NCBI GenBank assembly: GCA_900073065.1
Contig: FJOG01000001.1
Span: 3,445,815 to 3,509,814, forward strand
Direction of reading: 5' to 3'
DNA: 64,000 nt
Source: Phialocephala subalpina
Taxonomy: Eukaryota > Ascomycota > Leotiomycetes > Helotiales > Mollisiaceae
The first letter of the stretch is position 1, and every line of letters starts with the position of its first letter. The notes below the pieces were generated by a model. The model made no database searches. It saw only the letters and a program-made list of their open reading frames with translations, and had not been told where the DNA came from. The position numbers and the translations under genes are program-made. Below are positions 24,123 through 36,003 of the stretch, one piece after another.

Positions 24123-26390
24123 ATGGGCGTGCGTCATCATGGCAAGTGCTACTCCAAATACTATCATCCTCAAACATTCTTAGCCGCATTATCAAGCGAG
24201 GAGCAGCAAGTCCGGCGAGACGAATGGGCTGCCTTGGTGGAGCTTCAAGAAAGACTCCTATCAAGTCCGAGGACATCTCAAGATTCGAAAAACGGCTTCA
24301 ATCGACAAGATCGAGAGAGCACGGCATTGTATCTTTCGTGCCAAGGATTTACCGTTTGGCTCAATTTGCCAGATGTATATGCCTACCTCAGAGAACCCAT
24401 GGTTGGTAAAGTCCCATTCGCCAAACCGTATTCCCATCACAGTATAATCAGCAACCTTCACGATGCCGCTAAAAATGACTGTCAACTATGTCAACTCATT
24501 GTCAGCCAGCTTACCTACGACCCCTTTTGGAGGCGTGCTGCAGTTGAGGCAAGGCCGGAGTCCGAGACGCTCCACTTCCGTCTCGACAACAGGCAACACG
24601 ACGTTGTCTTTTAGTATATCATGTTTGATAGAACTAGAATGGAGCTAGAAGCATACATCCACACTGGCCCCTTTGCGGACAGGATACCATATCCGGTTTC
24701 AGATGACCTAGGATCCTACCCTCTGTCAGCCAAATCACGCAGAATCGTGTCTCGCTGGATAAGTGAATGTGAACAAGGCCACGAGGAATGCTCCATCAAC
24801 GTCATCTCTGAGGGCTTCCTCCCAACTAGACTTCTTGATATAGGACCGATGAATGGATCCCGAGACCCCTTTCTGCTTGATTCAACAGATCATTTGCGTA
24901 GGTCGATTGGTCTTCCTCCTGTCCGATATGCGACTCTCAGTCATTTTTGGGGGAAAACCTTGGCCTCTCAAGTCGTTACCGCAACTCGGAATTTACCTCA
25001 ACGAAAAAAGAGGATTAGGATGAGGACTTTGAGCAAGACGTTTGCCGATGCAGTCCGGATCACCCGAAGTTTGAACCAACGATACCTGTGGATTGATTCT
25101 CTCTGCATCATCCTGGATTCTCCAGAAGATTGGGCTCTCGAGTCCGGCCAAATGAGCGACGTCTACAGCAATTCCTCAATCAACATTGCTACAGTAGCGG
25201 CGGAGAATTCTGAGCAAGGATGTCTCCTCCAACATCAGTTAGCTCGTCTAGATCTTGATCTTGAAAGGGATCCCCAGAAAGATGAAATGATACACTACTC
25301 TCTATGGCTGAGGCCCCTGGCGCCGCTTATATCGACCTCGCCATTCGACGCACACTTCACCTTCTGGGGCAGCGCTCTGTACAAAAGAGCGTGGTGCTAT
25401 CAGGAATTTGTCCTTGCGCCCAGATCCCTACTTCATTACAAACATCAGATCCGATTCAGCTGCCAGGCGTTTGAGCGAGCAGAAAAATGGCCACTAAAGA
25501 GGCCTAGATTCGGTTCGCATCCAACGGTCTATGCCGGAAACTTGAACGGTCTCTTCAACGGAAGCATGCTCCAGCACCTATATCTCGAAGACGAGGAGGA
25601 AACATTGGCCATGTGGCATGAAACCTGCACTGAATACTCGACTAAAGAGCTCACGTTCAAGAAAGACAAACTTCCGGCTATATCTGGCCTGGCCAAGAGA
25701 TTTGGAGAAGTCCTTGGAGGTGAATATCTTGCAGGGTTGTGGAAAGATGACCTACCACTTGCTTTGTGTTGGTCCACCAAGTCCTTCCAAGACCAGGGCG
25801 GTTGGCTTGAGAGGATAACTCCATATGCTACACCCACTTGGTCATGGGCTTCAGCCATGGGTGGGATAAGAATTTGGATTTATCCATTTCACGGATCTGA
25901 CAAGATGAGCTGGGATGTCGAGGTCCTTGATTCTGAAGTGGAAACAGGGATGGATCCTTATGGTGAAGTCACGGGCGGGCACCTTGAGCTTGGGGCCCGA
26001 GTGTTAGAGCTATTCAGGAAGAGACACAGAGATGCCACGTACTCCGCTTCTGGAAGGTGCGAGAAAGTGGCATGCTGGGACCTCCAGTGCTCTGTCTTTA
26101 CCTTGGAAGGCTTCGCTCATGATACGAGAGAGGGTTATGCAAGCGGAGAGAGACTCTGGGGACTCTTCATTGGCACTCTTAAAAACAACTTGATAGATGG
26201 TGGCATTCCTGTTGAGATTAAATCTTGTGCAATACTCGTTCTTCAGGAAACATCGCAGAAGGGCGTCTATGAGCGTGTAGGGCTCTTCGTTGGACACTCA
26301 AAGCCAGTTCAGACAGGTGGAAGAGCTGAGCCAGACTACGCGAGTGCTTTCGATAATCTGTTCTTAACAAGGCTTATCACTATAATTTGA
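24123..26390 (+). pseudogene. HET-domain protein gene interrupted by an in-frame TAG
   Basis: Two open stretches, 24123-24614 and 24621-26390, are in the same frame and separated only by the TAG at 24612-24614. Before the stop lies the usual pre-HET region with the DCQLCQLI cysteine motif. After it lie the HET motifs YATLSHFWG, YLWIDSLCIILDSPEDW and VYSNSSINIATVAAE, then the conserved RAWCYQEFVLAPRSLLHY block. Two signature positions differ from consensus (SHFWG for SHCWG, IILDS for IIQDS). HET proteins trigger incompatibility-type cell death in other fungi. Either it is a recent nonsense pseudogene, or the TAG belongs to a splice acceptor (CTTTTAG) with a weak donor, or translation starts at 24621. 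Convergent with the PLC gene. Confidence 0.75.
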
Positions 26391-26612
26391 TATTCAAGGA
26401 TTCGTTGTGCTTTTCAGAGCAAGTTTTGGGGAAGCGCTTTAATTTGGATCGACTTGGAACGGCAGATGAAGTGAACAGCGAAGATATCAATCGGCCCTCT
26501 TGACTTGTTTCAACAGGGTTTCGTACAGGAATGAGCGGACATGTGCAAACGACTCCAAAAACAGCTTCCTCTCGACAAAGTGAAAGTCCAAAGTCATCGT
26601 AGATACCAAATC

Positions 26613-28097
26613 TCAAATTAAAGACCCTCCTCCAACCGACAATATCGCCTGTCCCAGTTTTCCGAAAGGATTATTCAAGGAAATACATTTCCCCGCAAAA
26701 TGATAATTAATCGCCATCGCCAACGCCACAACATCCCCATTAGCAGGGTATGAATCAATCAGCAAGATATTAGGATACTGTGTGCTAGACATCTTCTCCC
26801 ACAAAACATCATACAGAGCTATATTTGGTTCTATAGCCATATCAAGGAGGCTTGCAAAGAGGGGATTGATGATCTCGACCCATGTCTGCGTCAGAGTCCA
26901 AGACAGCAAAAACATCTCGGATGTTGCATTCGGTCGCTTGGACAGCATCTTCCCAATTTGGTCGTTGTACATTTGAGTCGGATTGTCGGAGTTTGCATAA
27001 TTGTTGTAGACGGGTAGTTGGTTTGGGCTGAAGAAGCCGGAGGAGACTTTGGAGGAAAATTCAACGCCACCGCCGCCTTCGATGCTGTCGTCGATGATGA
27101 TGAGCACCGCTGGCCCGTCCTTGATGAAGTCCGAGACCAACATGGTCGACAGGTCTACTGAAGACGATAGCCCAGTGATCCGATGCTTGATACCAAGCAG
27201 AACGTTGATAAGATCATCCCAATTATCTTGCGTGAGATGATTGTTCTCATCGCCATTAAAGACATCGGTATTGTAACCATGGGTTAGATCGAGAATGATC
27301 AATTCCTGGTTGTTGCTTGTGAAGTCGTTGATTTGCGAAATGACACTGGCTATGTTTTGGCCATTACCTCCCCGCCATGCGTTAAGGGTAAAGCTGTAGT
27401 GCCCAGTAGCCCATTGACCACCTGCAATCACAGGGCGAAGATCAAACCATCTTGCACCGTACTTGAGCTGGTCGCCAATGTTGAGAGTCTGAGTCAGGGT
27501 ATCTGCTGGAACAGCTGCTCCAGCACCCCCATTGAACTCCGACATTCCTGCGTCATGGGTTCCCGGCATCGCAATCTCCCGCAACGATAGACATGAGATT
27601 CGATCATAGATATCATGCATCCATGATTCAGGAGGATTTTGGCCAACGAATGTCGCGGTGGCCACATCTGTATCCGAGCTCGCGAGAATGAACGGGGCGT
27701 TCACATCCTGGCCCCATTGCAGTGGCAGCACAGTATCTGAAGGATTGTTGAGGGTATGGAAGCTGTTGTTGAAAGACACTTCTAGAGGTTGAAAGCTAGA
27801 GAGTGCACGATAAAGAATTTCGAATTCGAGATGTGAATTGTTGATTGTGTACAAGGCTTCTGCTGAGTCGTCTCCTTCGTTTCCAGTGGCTTGCTCTTCC
27901 ATATATACTCTCATTGCAGTACCTATTGAGAGAAAGATCAGTCATTCGTTGTCTTGTTCGGTGCCGCAGTGGAGCGACTTACCACTATCCACAACGCTTG
28001 GGAAATCCCAGGTGTTCATCTGATACGAATGTTGCTTGAGGAGATGAAAAGGCCATGGTGTCGCATTTATAAACAAGAAGTACGATCCGATACCCAT
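26613..28097 (-). CDS. PI-PLC X-domain-like phosphodiesterase with N-terminal extra domain
   Basis: Exons 28097-27983 and 27922-26613 (60-bp intron) give 474 residues. The C-terminal ~320 residues are a PLC-like phosphodiesterase TIM barrel: AMPGTHDAGMSE with the first catalytic His near residue 161, GARWFDLRPV with Asp ~199 and Arg ~201, and TGHYSF with the second His ~213. All four active-site residues of the bacterial-type PI-PLC family are present. No signal peptide or GPI signal is visible, so the enzyme may be intracellular. The first ~130 residues (YFLFINATPWPF, SYQMNTWDFPSVVDSG) look like a beta-sandwich often found before such domains in fungi. The substrate is not known. The start is the only in-frame ATG before the intron. 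Confidence 0.88.
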
Positions 28098-28364
28098 TTC
28101 GAAGTTCTCAAGGCTTGCAACTGTAGATGTGTAGGAAGACAAAGATTGACTTGAGATGAAGGTCACTTAGTCCTTCCACACGAGTATTGAGGTCGTACTG
28201 CGGTACGCAACAGTAGCACGCAGCTTGTGCAGTCTTCAAAGAGCAGAACAACAGAGCCTAGAACTATGAGCAATTGTCCGTTAAACCTTAGTGATGCTCA
28301 TTGATCTTGACTCTTAGCCCAAAGCTGAGCTTGAAACAGCGGGGCTATGGTGATGCCAAGTCGC

Positions 28365-28577
28365 CCGCATATGCAATCGAATTCGTCAAAATAACTAATG
28401 TATTGATCACCGCGAATATTATTTGCTAGCCTCATGATAATGTCGGGCGTAGACGTGGGTTCCCGAAATAGGCCGCATATGCAGTCGAATTCGTCAAAAT
28501 AACTAATGTATTAATCATCGCTAATATGATTTGCCAGCCTTATGATGTCGGGCGTAGACGTGGGTTCCCGAAATAGG
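28365..28577. repeat. Two tandem copies of a ~108-bp repeat
   Basis: The unit beginning CCGCATATGCA at 28365 recurs at 28473, is about 90% identical by eye, and is followed by the first eight bases of a third copy at 28578. Each unit holds TCAAAATAACTAATGTATT and GTCGGGCGTAGACGTGGG. It lies upstream of the PLC gene, in its likely promoter side. No coding content. Confidence 0.85.
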
Positions 28578-28804
28578 CCGCATATTGGTCGAAGGAGTGA
28601 GACAACTTCGTCCAACTCGACAAACACAACCCAAATTCCTAATCTCAACACGACTTGTATATATAACTTTCAACAAAATATCAGCATGTTTCTCAATCTG
28701 TGTAGGTGGATTGAAAATGTACCAAGCTTCATTTAAGGCTTCAGAGGCGATTTTGAGAGTTGAAGTGTGTCGAGAGAAAAGAAAAGGCAAAAAAACAACC
28801 CGGC

Positions 28805-28993
28805 TCAGCCGCAACTGGAAAGAGCCTTAACCGCCTCTCCTTCCTTCACCTGACCAACTAATCTACACCCCAAGCGCCTTCCTTGGATTGAGATCACCCA
28901 ATCACGCGCTTGATCTAGGTGCAATCGCGAAATATCTCCTTCCCCTTGAGACAGGGCCTCTTCAGCCTCGACATGGACTTTAATGGTTGACAT
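28805..28993 (-). CDS. Possible small protein, 62 residues
   Basis: An ATG-initiated frame with a balanced composition (MSTIKVHVEAEEALSQ at the start, RDWVISIQGRRLGCRLVG in the middle). I recognise no family and no neighbouring exon. It may be chance or a remnant; recorded because the composition is unlike surrounding noncoding frames. Confidence 0.22.
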   Translation of the reverse strand: MSTIKVHVEAEEALSQGEGDISRLHLDQARDWVISIQGRRLGCRLVGQVKEGEAVKALSSCG

Positions 28994-29386
28994 GCCCAGC
29001 CACAAGTCGGGGCAGGATGGTTACCACACCAAAGAGCGACAATGTCGAACTGTGATCAAAACGAACGATTGAGATTTGACATGAAATTAGTCTGGAGGCA
29101 CTTGCCAGTGGGTATTTGCCACCACAGGGGTTTGGAACAGCACCGAACAGGAGACATGGGAAGGACTCCAACATCTTCGATACGAAAAAGTCCGTTCTTG
29201 GTTGAAAGGCCAACTCCAAGTCCAATTTAATTTCTTGTAGAACCACCAGAACGGACATCAGGTAGCCTTCCAGGTAATTACCTGGGAATCAACACTGATT
29301 ATATACCTACCTTAGCTCCTCTTCCTCCAATCCATACTGGCAGGTGTCTCTCTGCAACCTCTTTTGGCTATAAGCTTCCCAAAGGC

Positions 29387-32300
29387 TCATCTCTCCCTCA
29401 ACTTCTCCATTTCCACTCCTTGGTCACCAACCAAAACACCCTCTTCTTGATCATTTACTCTCTGCTCTTCCTCACCCATCCATACTACACCCTGATCACC
29501 GATGATGAATTGTTCCACTTTCAAACCGTCCTCCTGTTCACTCTGTGCCAGAGACTCCCCGGTCTCAGGCTGCGTATCCCGACTTTGAGCGATTCTCTGT
29601 TCTCTGACTTCCTCCCAAGCCCTCAACTGCTCTCTTCTCTGCTTAGCTGCTCTCCTCGCAACATTTGCAAGGGTATTGACGCCCAGGCCTTCGAATGCAC
29701 TCAGGTCAGCAAGAAACTTCCTCACACCCGTACCAGTGATCTCTTCGATCCACTTGTCGACATCTTCATCGCACGCAGCAGCTGTGGCTACATGCAGACC
29801 TCTGAAAACCTGCTTGTCTGTAATCTGGCTAGGCTTGGGAGGTAGTGTTTCTATAGAGGCCGAAGAAGATGCTACGTGGTCTAGTGGACATGCGGTTGCT
29901 ATGAGAAGAGGTTTCTGGACAGCCATGGCTTGAAACTTGGTACGAGAAGCGGTAGATAAGTTTTGCGTGCGGGTCGGAGCCGGTTGCGGTTTTGGAGCTG
30001 GCTTGAGTTTCAATTTGGCCACCGAAGGACGTTTCATAGGATCCGCGATGGGCCTCTGCTTGGCAAATTCTTCGATAGTCTCTTGGACGATCTTTTTGCG
30101 CATCTCCTTTCCCTCGACCGAATCAAGACATTGCTTAGTTTGAGGTGGAGGTGGCTCTGCAGAGTCAGGAGATTCTTCTGGATACTTGACTGGTCCTGCG
30201 GGAATAATAGGTCGCGTAGATCTCCTTGGAGAGGGATGATAGGAGGCTTCTACAGGCGAGCTAGCTTGCAGAGGCGACAGTTCTTCTGATACTTGCCGAG
30301 ATGGGAAACATTGCTGGCAGAGAATGGAAGATCTCGACGTACAGGTATGCGCTCGAGCAGGTTTCGATGTGGTCTCAGCCTCGAAGCCTGGTTCTTCTGA
30401 GGTTTGTCCCAGTTCCGGAGCCAGAGAAATGGTTTCCATAGGGCCAACACACTGGCTGCATACAAGCGGTGGGGAAGGAGGTTGGCGACTAGGAGGTACA
30501 GAGAGTTCATTCTCAGTGTGGTCATTGTTCTGGGCAGGTTGAGGTGTGCTGTAATCAACGCTTTTGTTCGGACTTCTCATCTGTGGTGCTCTCTGGACGG
30601 AATTTGGTTTCCGGGCCGTACGTGAAATTATAGGGAAAGTGTTGCTTCGATCTTCCACCGAGATTGAAGGTGGGAATGACAGCTTCTTTCTTGGAACAGC
30701 GGCGGTCTGCTTTGGTTGTTCATCAATGAGCGGAGTCGCTTCCTCAGTCTGAGTGCTGCCTTCGATCCCTTGCCAGGTTACTCTTGAAGGCCGAGAGGAC
30801 TTCTTTGGAGGAGCTTCAGCGATAATTTCCTCAGTTACTTGAGTACAGTCCCCTTTGCATTTCTTTTCTGGAGCAGGAAAAGTCTTGTTGCGGGCCGTGA
30901 TTAAGGGAGCTCTCTCGACAACAGGTTCCTCAGTCTCGGGATTTGAAACTTCAGGCTCATCGAGAACATTTGCTTGTATAGCAGTATCAACATAGTTGTT
31001 TCCGTGTTGGCAGTGCTGGCATGGCGCTGGATCTTCGGGAGTGGGTTGTGTAGGTTGAGTTGGAGCTGTGGCATCTTGTTTCATATTCTCCGCTGCAGTC
31101 CTGTGCGAGCTGATCTTGGTCTCTCTCCATTTGGTAGTAGACGAGTGACGAGAAGTAGTTTCAGGACCTTTTACACATCAGCCTTGTCCGTGATTGCATT
31201 ACAGTATTGCTTACGGCTTTTGAGAGGTTCAACAACCCTTTCTTCCACTACTGGAACTGGCTTGTTAGCTGTCTCAAAGGTTGAGACCCACCCTTGAAGA
31301 GGAGTCGAAGTACGAGGTGCCTGCCCCCTTGCGGGTGCAATCGACATTTTCTTAGTGGGAGAGGCTTCGGGTGACTGTTCATTTCTGCGAAGCCATGGTA
31401 AAGATCGTTTGGTTGTTGGTTTCGGCTCAGATGAGGCAGGTTGAGGATTCGGGGAACCTATCATCTTCTCATGAGGAGGAGTGAAGCCAACCATTGTATG
31501 GTCCGACTCCAGAGAAGGTGGCTTCCGGTCAACCTTTGGTCGAGGGTAGGACTTCTCGTGAGGGGGAGTAAACCCTATGACAGTGGTTCCCGTTGAGCCA
31601 GATGCAAAAGATGGAGGCCCACGCTCAGGCGCCTTTCCTTTCTCCTGGTTCTTGCCCGCCTCTAGGTCGGTCTTCGATTTTCTCGAAAGTATCGCCATTT
31701 CCCACTTCTCGTCCTTGGGAGGTGTGGGAGGAGGTTGTGGAAACTCTTGGACTGCAACGACACCGCGTTGTTCTTCTGATGTCACAGCGAGGCCGGTAGA
31801 TTGAAACTGGGACTGGTATGGTATGAGCTCTATAATGGTGTTGGCAGATATGGTTGTTGCAGAGAGTGATGGAACGAGGGATTGCTTGGGCAAAGACCGA
31901 GCAGCTTGCAGATAGAGTTCAATTTCTCGAGTGAAGTGGCGAACAGCTCTCCTCTGGCTGGTGGTACGAGATGTATCAGAGCACACCGATTGAATAATAG
32001 ACCTAATGGAAGAAGTATCGGTCCCTTCTTTCTTCAATTGAAGTGTCACAGAGTTGACAGCTTGCCGGAATTCAGAAGATGTGATACCCTGCTGCTGCTT
32101 CTGCTTTTGCGAACTTTTGAATGACTCTCCTCCACGAATTGGTTGCCTGTTCTGGGGCACGACAGCCTTCGTTCGAACTCCAGCTCGAGTGCGCGGATCA
32201 ATCCTGGTATCATAAGTTCGACGACTCTCACCAATCTAGAAAAGTCTATGAGCATGCATTTACTGACCAGATCAAGGGGTCCTACATGAGCGTACTCTCC

Positions 32301-32873
32301 TTCAACAAGTCGGTCGGACTCAAATGAGAACTTCTTTCGGCTTTGAGGTCGGCTGGGTGGTTCAGCAACATTCATCAACGAGTAACGGCTGTCGAGATTC
32401 TTTGGCTTGAAAGTTTGTCTGATTATAGAACTTCCTGCCCCATCAGTTGAAGGAATGGCCGATTCGGCATCGAGTTCGTGCAGCAATGGTCTCGCCGGTG
32501 GCAGTCGCTTTGGCGGTCTAGGTGTAGACTGTCTTGACCCAAAGTAGAGTTCTGTTGTAGCCTTGCTGGCAATCCCAGCGTTTGGAGAATCCCATCCAAA
32601 GACCTGTATGTTTTGCTTCGCTCGCTGAGAAGCACGTCGTTTCGCCTCAACTACCGAAGCTCTCGAACTTCGTCCTCGTCTGCGACGGACTCGAAAGAAT
32701 CGCTGCTTTTTGCGTTCCCTAGCTTCCTCAAATAGTCTACCAAGGGGCGCGCGAGTGACCTGTCGAGCAGCAGCTGTGCTGCGGTTTCGAACCGAGACGG
32801 AAGGTGTAGATGCGACTCGGATCTTCGGCAGATGTTGAGGATACCTCTTCCAATGAATGTTGAGGTATGGCAT
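29387..32873 (-). CDS. Large intrinsically disordered protein with scattered CxxC pairs
   Basis: Exons 32873-32286, 32235-31215 and 31167-29387 (introns of 50 and 47 bp) give 1129 residues. The first intron is my best choice because it joins EYAH to IGESRRTYDTRIDPRT; shorter alternatives would leave introns below 45 bp. The N-terminus is strongly basic (RFFRVRRRRGRSSRAS). The middle carries two copies of GFTPPHEK about 30 residues apart. The C-terminal half has separated CQHC, CSQC and CQQC pairs plus KKCKGDC, then a short helical block (DKWIEEITGTGVRKFLADL, VARRAAKQRREQLRAWEE) and an acidic tail. I do not know the family. Cysteine pairs might bind metal or form a recruitment platform; that is inference. 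Confidence 0.75.
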
Positions 32874-33703
32874 CGTCGTATGGGTTATGCAATGGAATGG
32901 TAAGAATGCATCTTAGGAAATGAAGAGAGGTTGACGACTCCATTTCCGAGGATATGTGCATGCTTTGGGAGTGAGTCGTGCCTTCCTTACGGGAAGTCGT
33001 GGCTTCCATCCCAGCCCAGCCCTTTCGCTCTCGTATCATCTCATTTTATCGTATGTCCTTGATTCCAGGTGCAGAATACATTTCGAGCTGCCTTTGTCCT
33101 TTTCGTAGAAGATATTCTATCGTCCCAAAATCTTTCTTGTTGAGACCAATTGATTTCCGGAACTCGTTCCTACATTCACATCGTCAGCCGAGTCCACGAT
33201 AGAACGGACATTGAAGGAAGGAGGGATGCATCCGACCTGGCAAAAGACTCGAAATGCGGTCTTGCATCCTATTGCGGTCAGCAATTGAAGCTATTCAAAG
33301 GGAGTATCCGGAACTCACGGCAGATTTCTTCCTACTTTCTCGCAGACATTTTCGATATAGAGATAACACATCTCTCTGTAATCCGGAATATCTCATATCG
33401 TCCAGCTCCTCCAATTCTGCCGTTTCAATCCCTCCTCAATGTCGTGTTGAATGTCGAAGATTGGTGGACTTTCAAGGACGGACGACATTCCGAAATTTCG
33501 ACAGGGGTAAGCTCTCCAGGTCTTGGCATGAGTGGGGGTCCGATGACGCCGCACCAATGCGCCATTAAGACGTCCACTTCCTCATCCTCGAGAACTCATA
33601 CCCAAGTCATATAAGTCAAGTCAAAGTCTCTCTTGTGAATACCTCTGCTCTCATATGATTTTACAATTCCAAAAGCTTCTATAAAATAGACCTTAGTCTC
33701 ACC
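32874..33703. promoter_or_regulatory. Divergent intergenic region
   Basis: This lies between the minus-strand disordered-protein gene and the plus-strand FAH gene, so it must hold both promoters. A plus-strand frame (33150-33614) crosses it but shows no domain. I cannot assign individual sites. Confidence 0.45.
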
Positions 33704-34733
33704 ATGGCATCATTCTCTGTACGCTCAGAACCCCACGCCCACTTCCTACTCCCCCACTAACTTTCATCCAGAGACTAGTTAGATTCCTCGCCAAAGACGG
33801 CAGGACATATTATGGAGATGCTATTCTTCCCCATGGAGTCACAGACATCGCCAAAGCCAAACAAGCCAAGATCATTTCAGGTCAAATCTTTGGAAAACAC
33901 GATGTCACAGACCAAGTCGCCGACATCAGACTTTTACTCGCGCCATTAGCTCTCGAGGATGTGAAGACAGTGAGATGTCTTGGTCTGAATTATGAGCAGC
34001 ATGCCAAGGAGGTATGTGTGAAGTCGAATCTATGAATCCTAGCTCACAGTTGTCCAGTCAAATATGCCCATCCCAAAATACCCCGTCCTATTCGTTAGTC
34101 TTCCTCCCATCCTCTGCTCCCATCTTTCAAGCCCAAGAAGCTCACATCTCCAAGTACAAACCCATAACCTCAATCACCGGCCCCACAGACCCAATACCCA
34201 TCCACCCCCTCGCCCAACAAGACACCGGTCTCGACTATGAATGCGAACTTGTTGCTATCATTGGCAAGCCATGTGCTGATGTTCCCGAGTCGAAAGCTTT
34301 GGACTACGTCCTCGGCTACAGCGTCGGAAACGACGTCTCGCACCGCGACTGGCAACTCAAGCACGGCGGCGGCCAATGGGCCCTCGGAAAAGGTTTCGAC
34401 GGCTGGGCCCCCTTCGGTCCCGCCATCGTCTCATCAAAACTCATTTCCGATCCCCAAAATTTGCAGATCTGGACAAAGTTGAATGGGAAGGTTATGCAAG
34501 AAAGTAGTACCAAAGATATGATTTTCGGAGTGGCGAAGACGATTGCGTTTTTGAGCCAGGGGACCACGTTGTTGCCGGGAGATATGATCTTTACGGGGAC
34601 GCCGCAGGGGGTGGGGATGGGGAGGAAACCGCAGGTTTGGCTGAGGGATGGGGATGTAGTTGAGGTTGGACTTGAGGGCGTGGGGACTTGTACGAACAAG
34701 GTGGAATTCACCAAGTCTAGCTCGAAGCTATAA
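33704..34733 (+). CDS. Fumarylacetoacetate hydrolase-family protein (FAHD-like)
   Basis: Exons 33704-33718, 33772-34011, 34058-34093 and 34155-34733 give 289 residues. Exon 1 codes only five residues (MASFS) and exon 3 only twelve (SNMPIPKYPVLF); both keep phase 0. The protein has the FAH catalytic fold: NYEQHAKE, KPITSITGPTDP, the metal-binding acids in LDYECELVAIIGK, and SVGNDVSHRDWQ with GKGFDGWAPFGPAIV. Length fits FAHD1/FAHD2-type enzymes (acylpyruvate hydrolase or oxaloacetate decarboxylase activity) rather than the longer fumarylacetoacetase of tyrosine breakdown. The exact substrate is not determined. Cytosolic, or mitochondrial without a clear presequence. Confidence 0.92.
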
Positions 34734-36003
34734 ATGCATGCCTTTCACACCAATGTACGAACTTTACCGCCTAGCCAGTCATCGTGTGGTAAGTGACCCG
34801 GTATAGTTTTGCTGTTTTTTATTATCGAATCTTGAGAGTTCGTTAGTTTCTTTTTGTTTTCTTAAGATTTGAAAGGGTTTGGATTTTGTTTTTGTGGGGT
34901 TCTGAAGAGTGATGCTGATGGAGGGACTCGACTCGCTTCCCCTTTCCATGGCGAGGCGAGGGACGAATGGCAGATTGAGCACGTGGATACCTTCCCTTTG
35001 AATGAATACAGAGTGCGTCCCTGATCATATGTCTAGCTTCTTCAATGTCCCAGGATTCAACAGCGAATAAGAGCTGTGAGAAAGTACGTATCGAAGGTCT
35101 ACTTGATGAATTACTCTTCTATCTTCGCAACTGCCCCTTTCTCAAAGCAAAACGAAGAACAAAAAAGCAAACTAGAGAAAGTGTTTAGTGCTGTTTGGAA
35201 GGAGAGTTTTCTCACTTATCATAATAATCATGAGCCGTGTGCCCATTCTCACTCAGTATATTCTCTTTTGCCTGAGGAACTTACTGGCTATCATTTATGG
35301 ATCGTTGCTCGTCAGGGATGCTAGAATTCTTAATCGTCCACGATCCGAAAAAGACCTTCACTGCCTTTGTCTTTTCGTTTTTTCTTCCGAAACTGACTGC
35401 AGGTGCCCTGCCTCAGCTACCATTCTTCCAAACCCTCACTGTAAACTTGTTAGTTGGCAAGTTCACTTTTGAAAAGTTGGAAAGTTGAGACGGAGAGGGC
35501 TTTCTCTGGTTTGTTGAATAGAAATTTATTATTGAAATATATAAGGTTATGTAGGAATGAACGGGGCGGAATGGGACTTCGTCGTTTTTCTCGTTTGGGG
35601 ATGGCTTGTAATAAAGAGGACCGATCTAACATTTAGAAAGGTTCGTGAATGTCCTAGGATTCGAGGGACAATGAGAAGGATTGTAATGTACGTATTGAAG
35701 ATGGAATGAGGTATGTTATGCAACGGGTATTCGATTGCTGTTTCTATCTACTTTACATACAGTACTATGCCAGTTCCTGCCTAAGTGTCGGTTCCATTGC
35801 TAAATCACCGAGCAGAATCTCGTGTCTGTTGTTTCCTGTCCCACAACGCCTGCTGTACCCTGTATTCCAAATATAATTGAATTCTGGTGACCATGAAAGC
35901 ATGGCTGGCATTTGAATATCGTCCATCGCATCTCCCATCTTGTCGAAGAGGGTATCCATGTGAATTTGAAGAGTCCGCTCCTAATGATACCTGCCCCAAA
36001 CCT
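34734..36003. other. Intergenic, no supported gene
   Basis: Several short frames of up to 94 residues have no recognisable content. Two places (near 35045 and 35650) share an imperfect ~50-bp similarity (TGTCCyAGGATTC, then GTACGTATyGAAG), possibly an old duplication. It contains the 3' flanks of the convergent FAH and J-protein genes. Confidence 0.45.

Noticed and set aside
33150..33614. 154-residue plus-strand ORF in the divergent promoter
   Set aside because: No recognisable family and it fills the only space available for two promoters.
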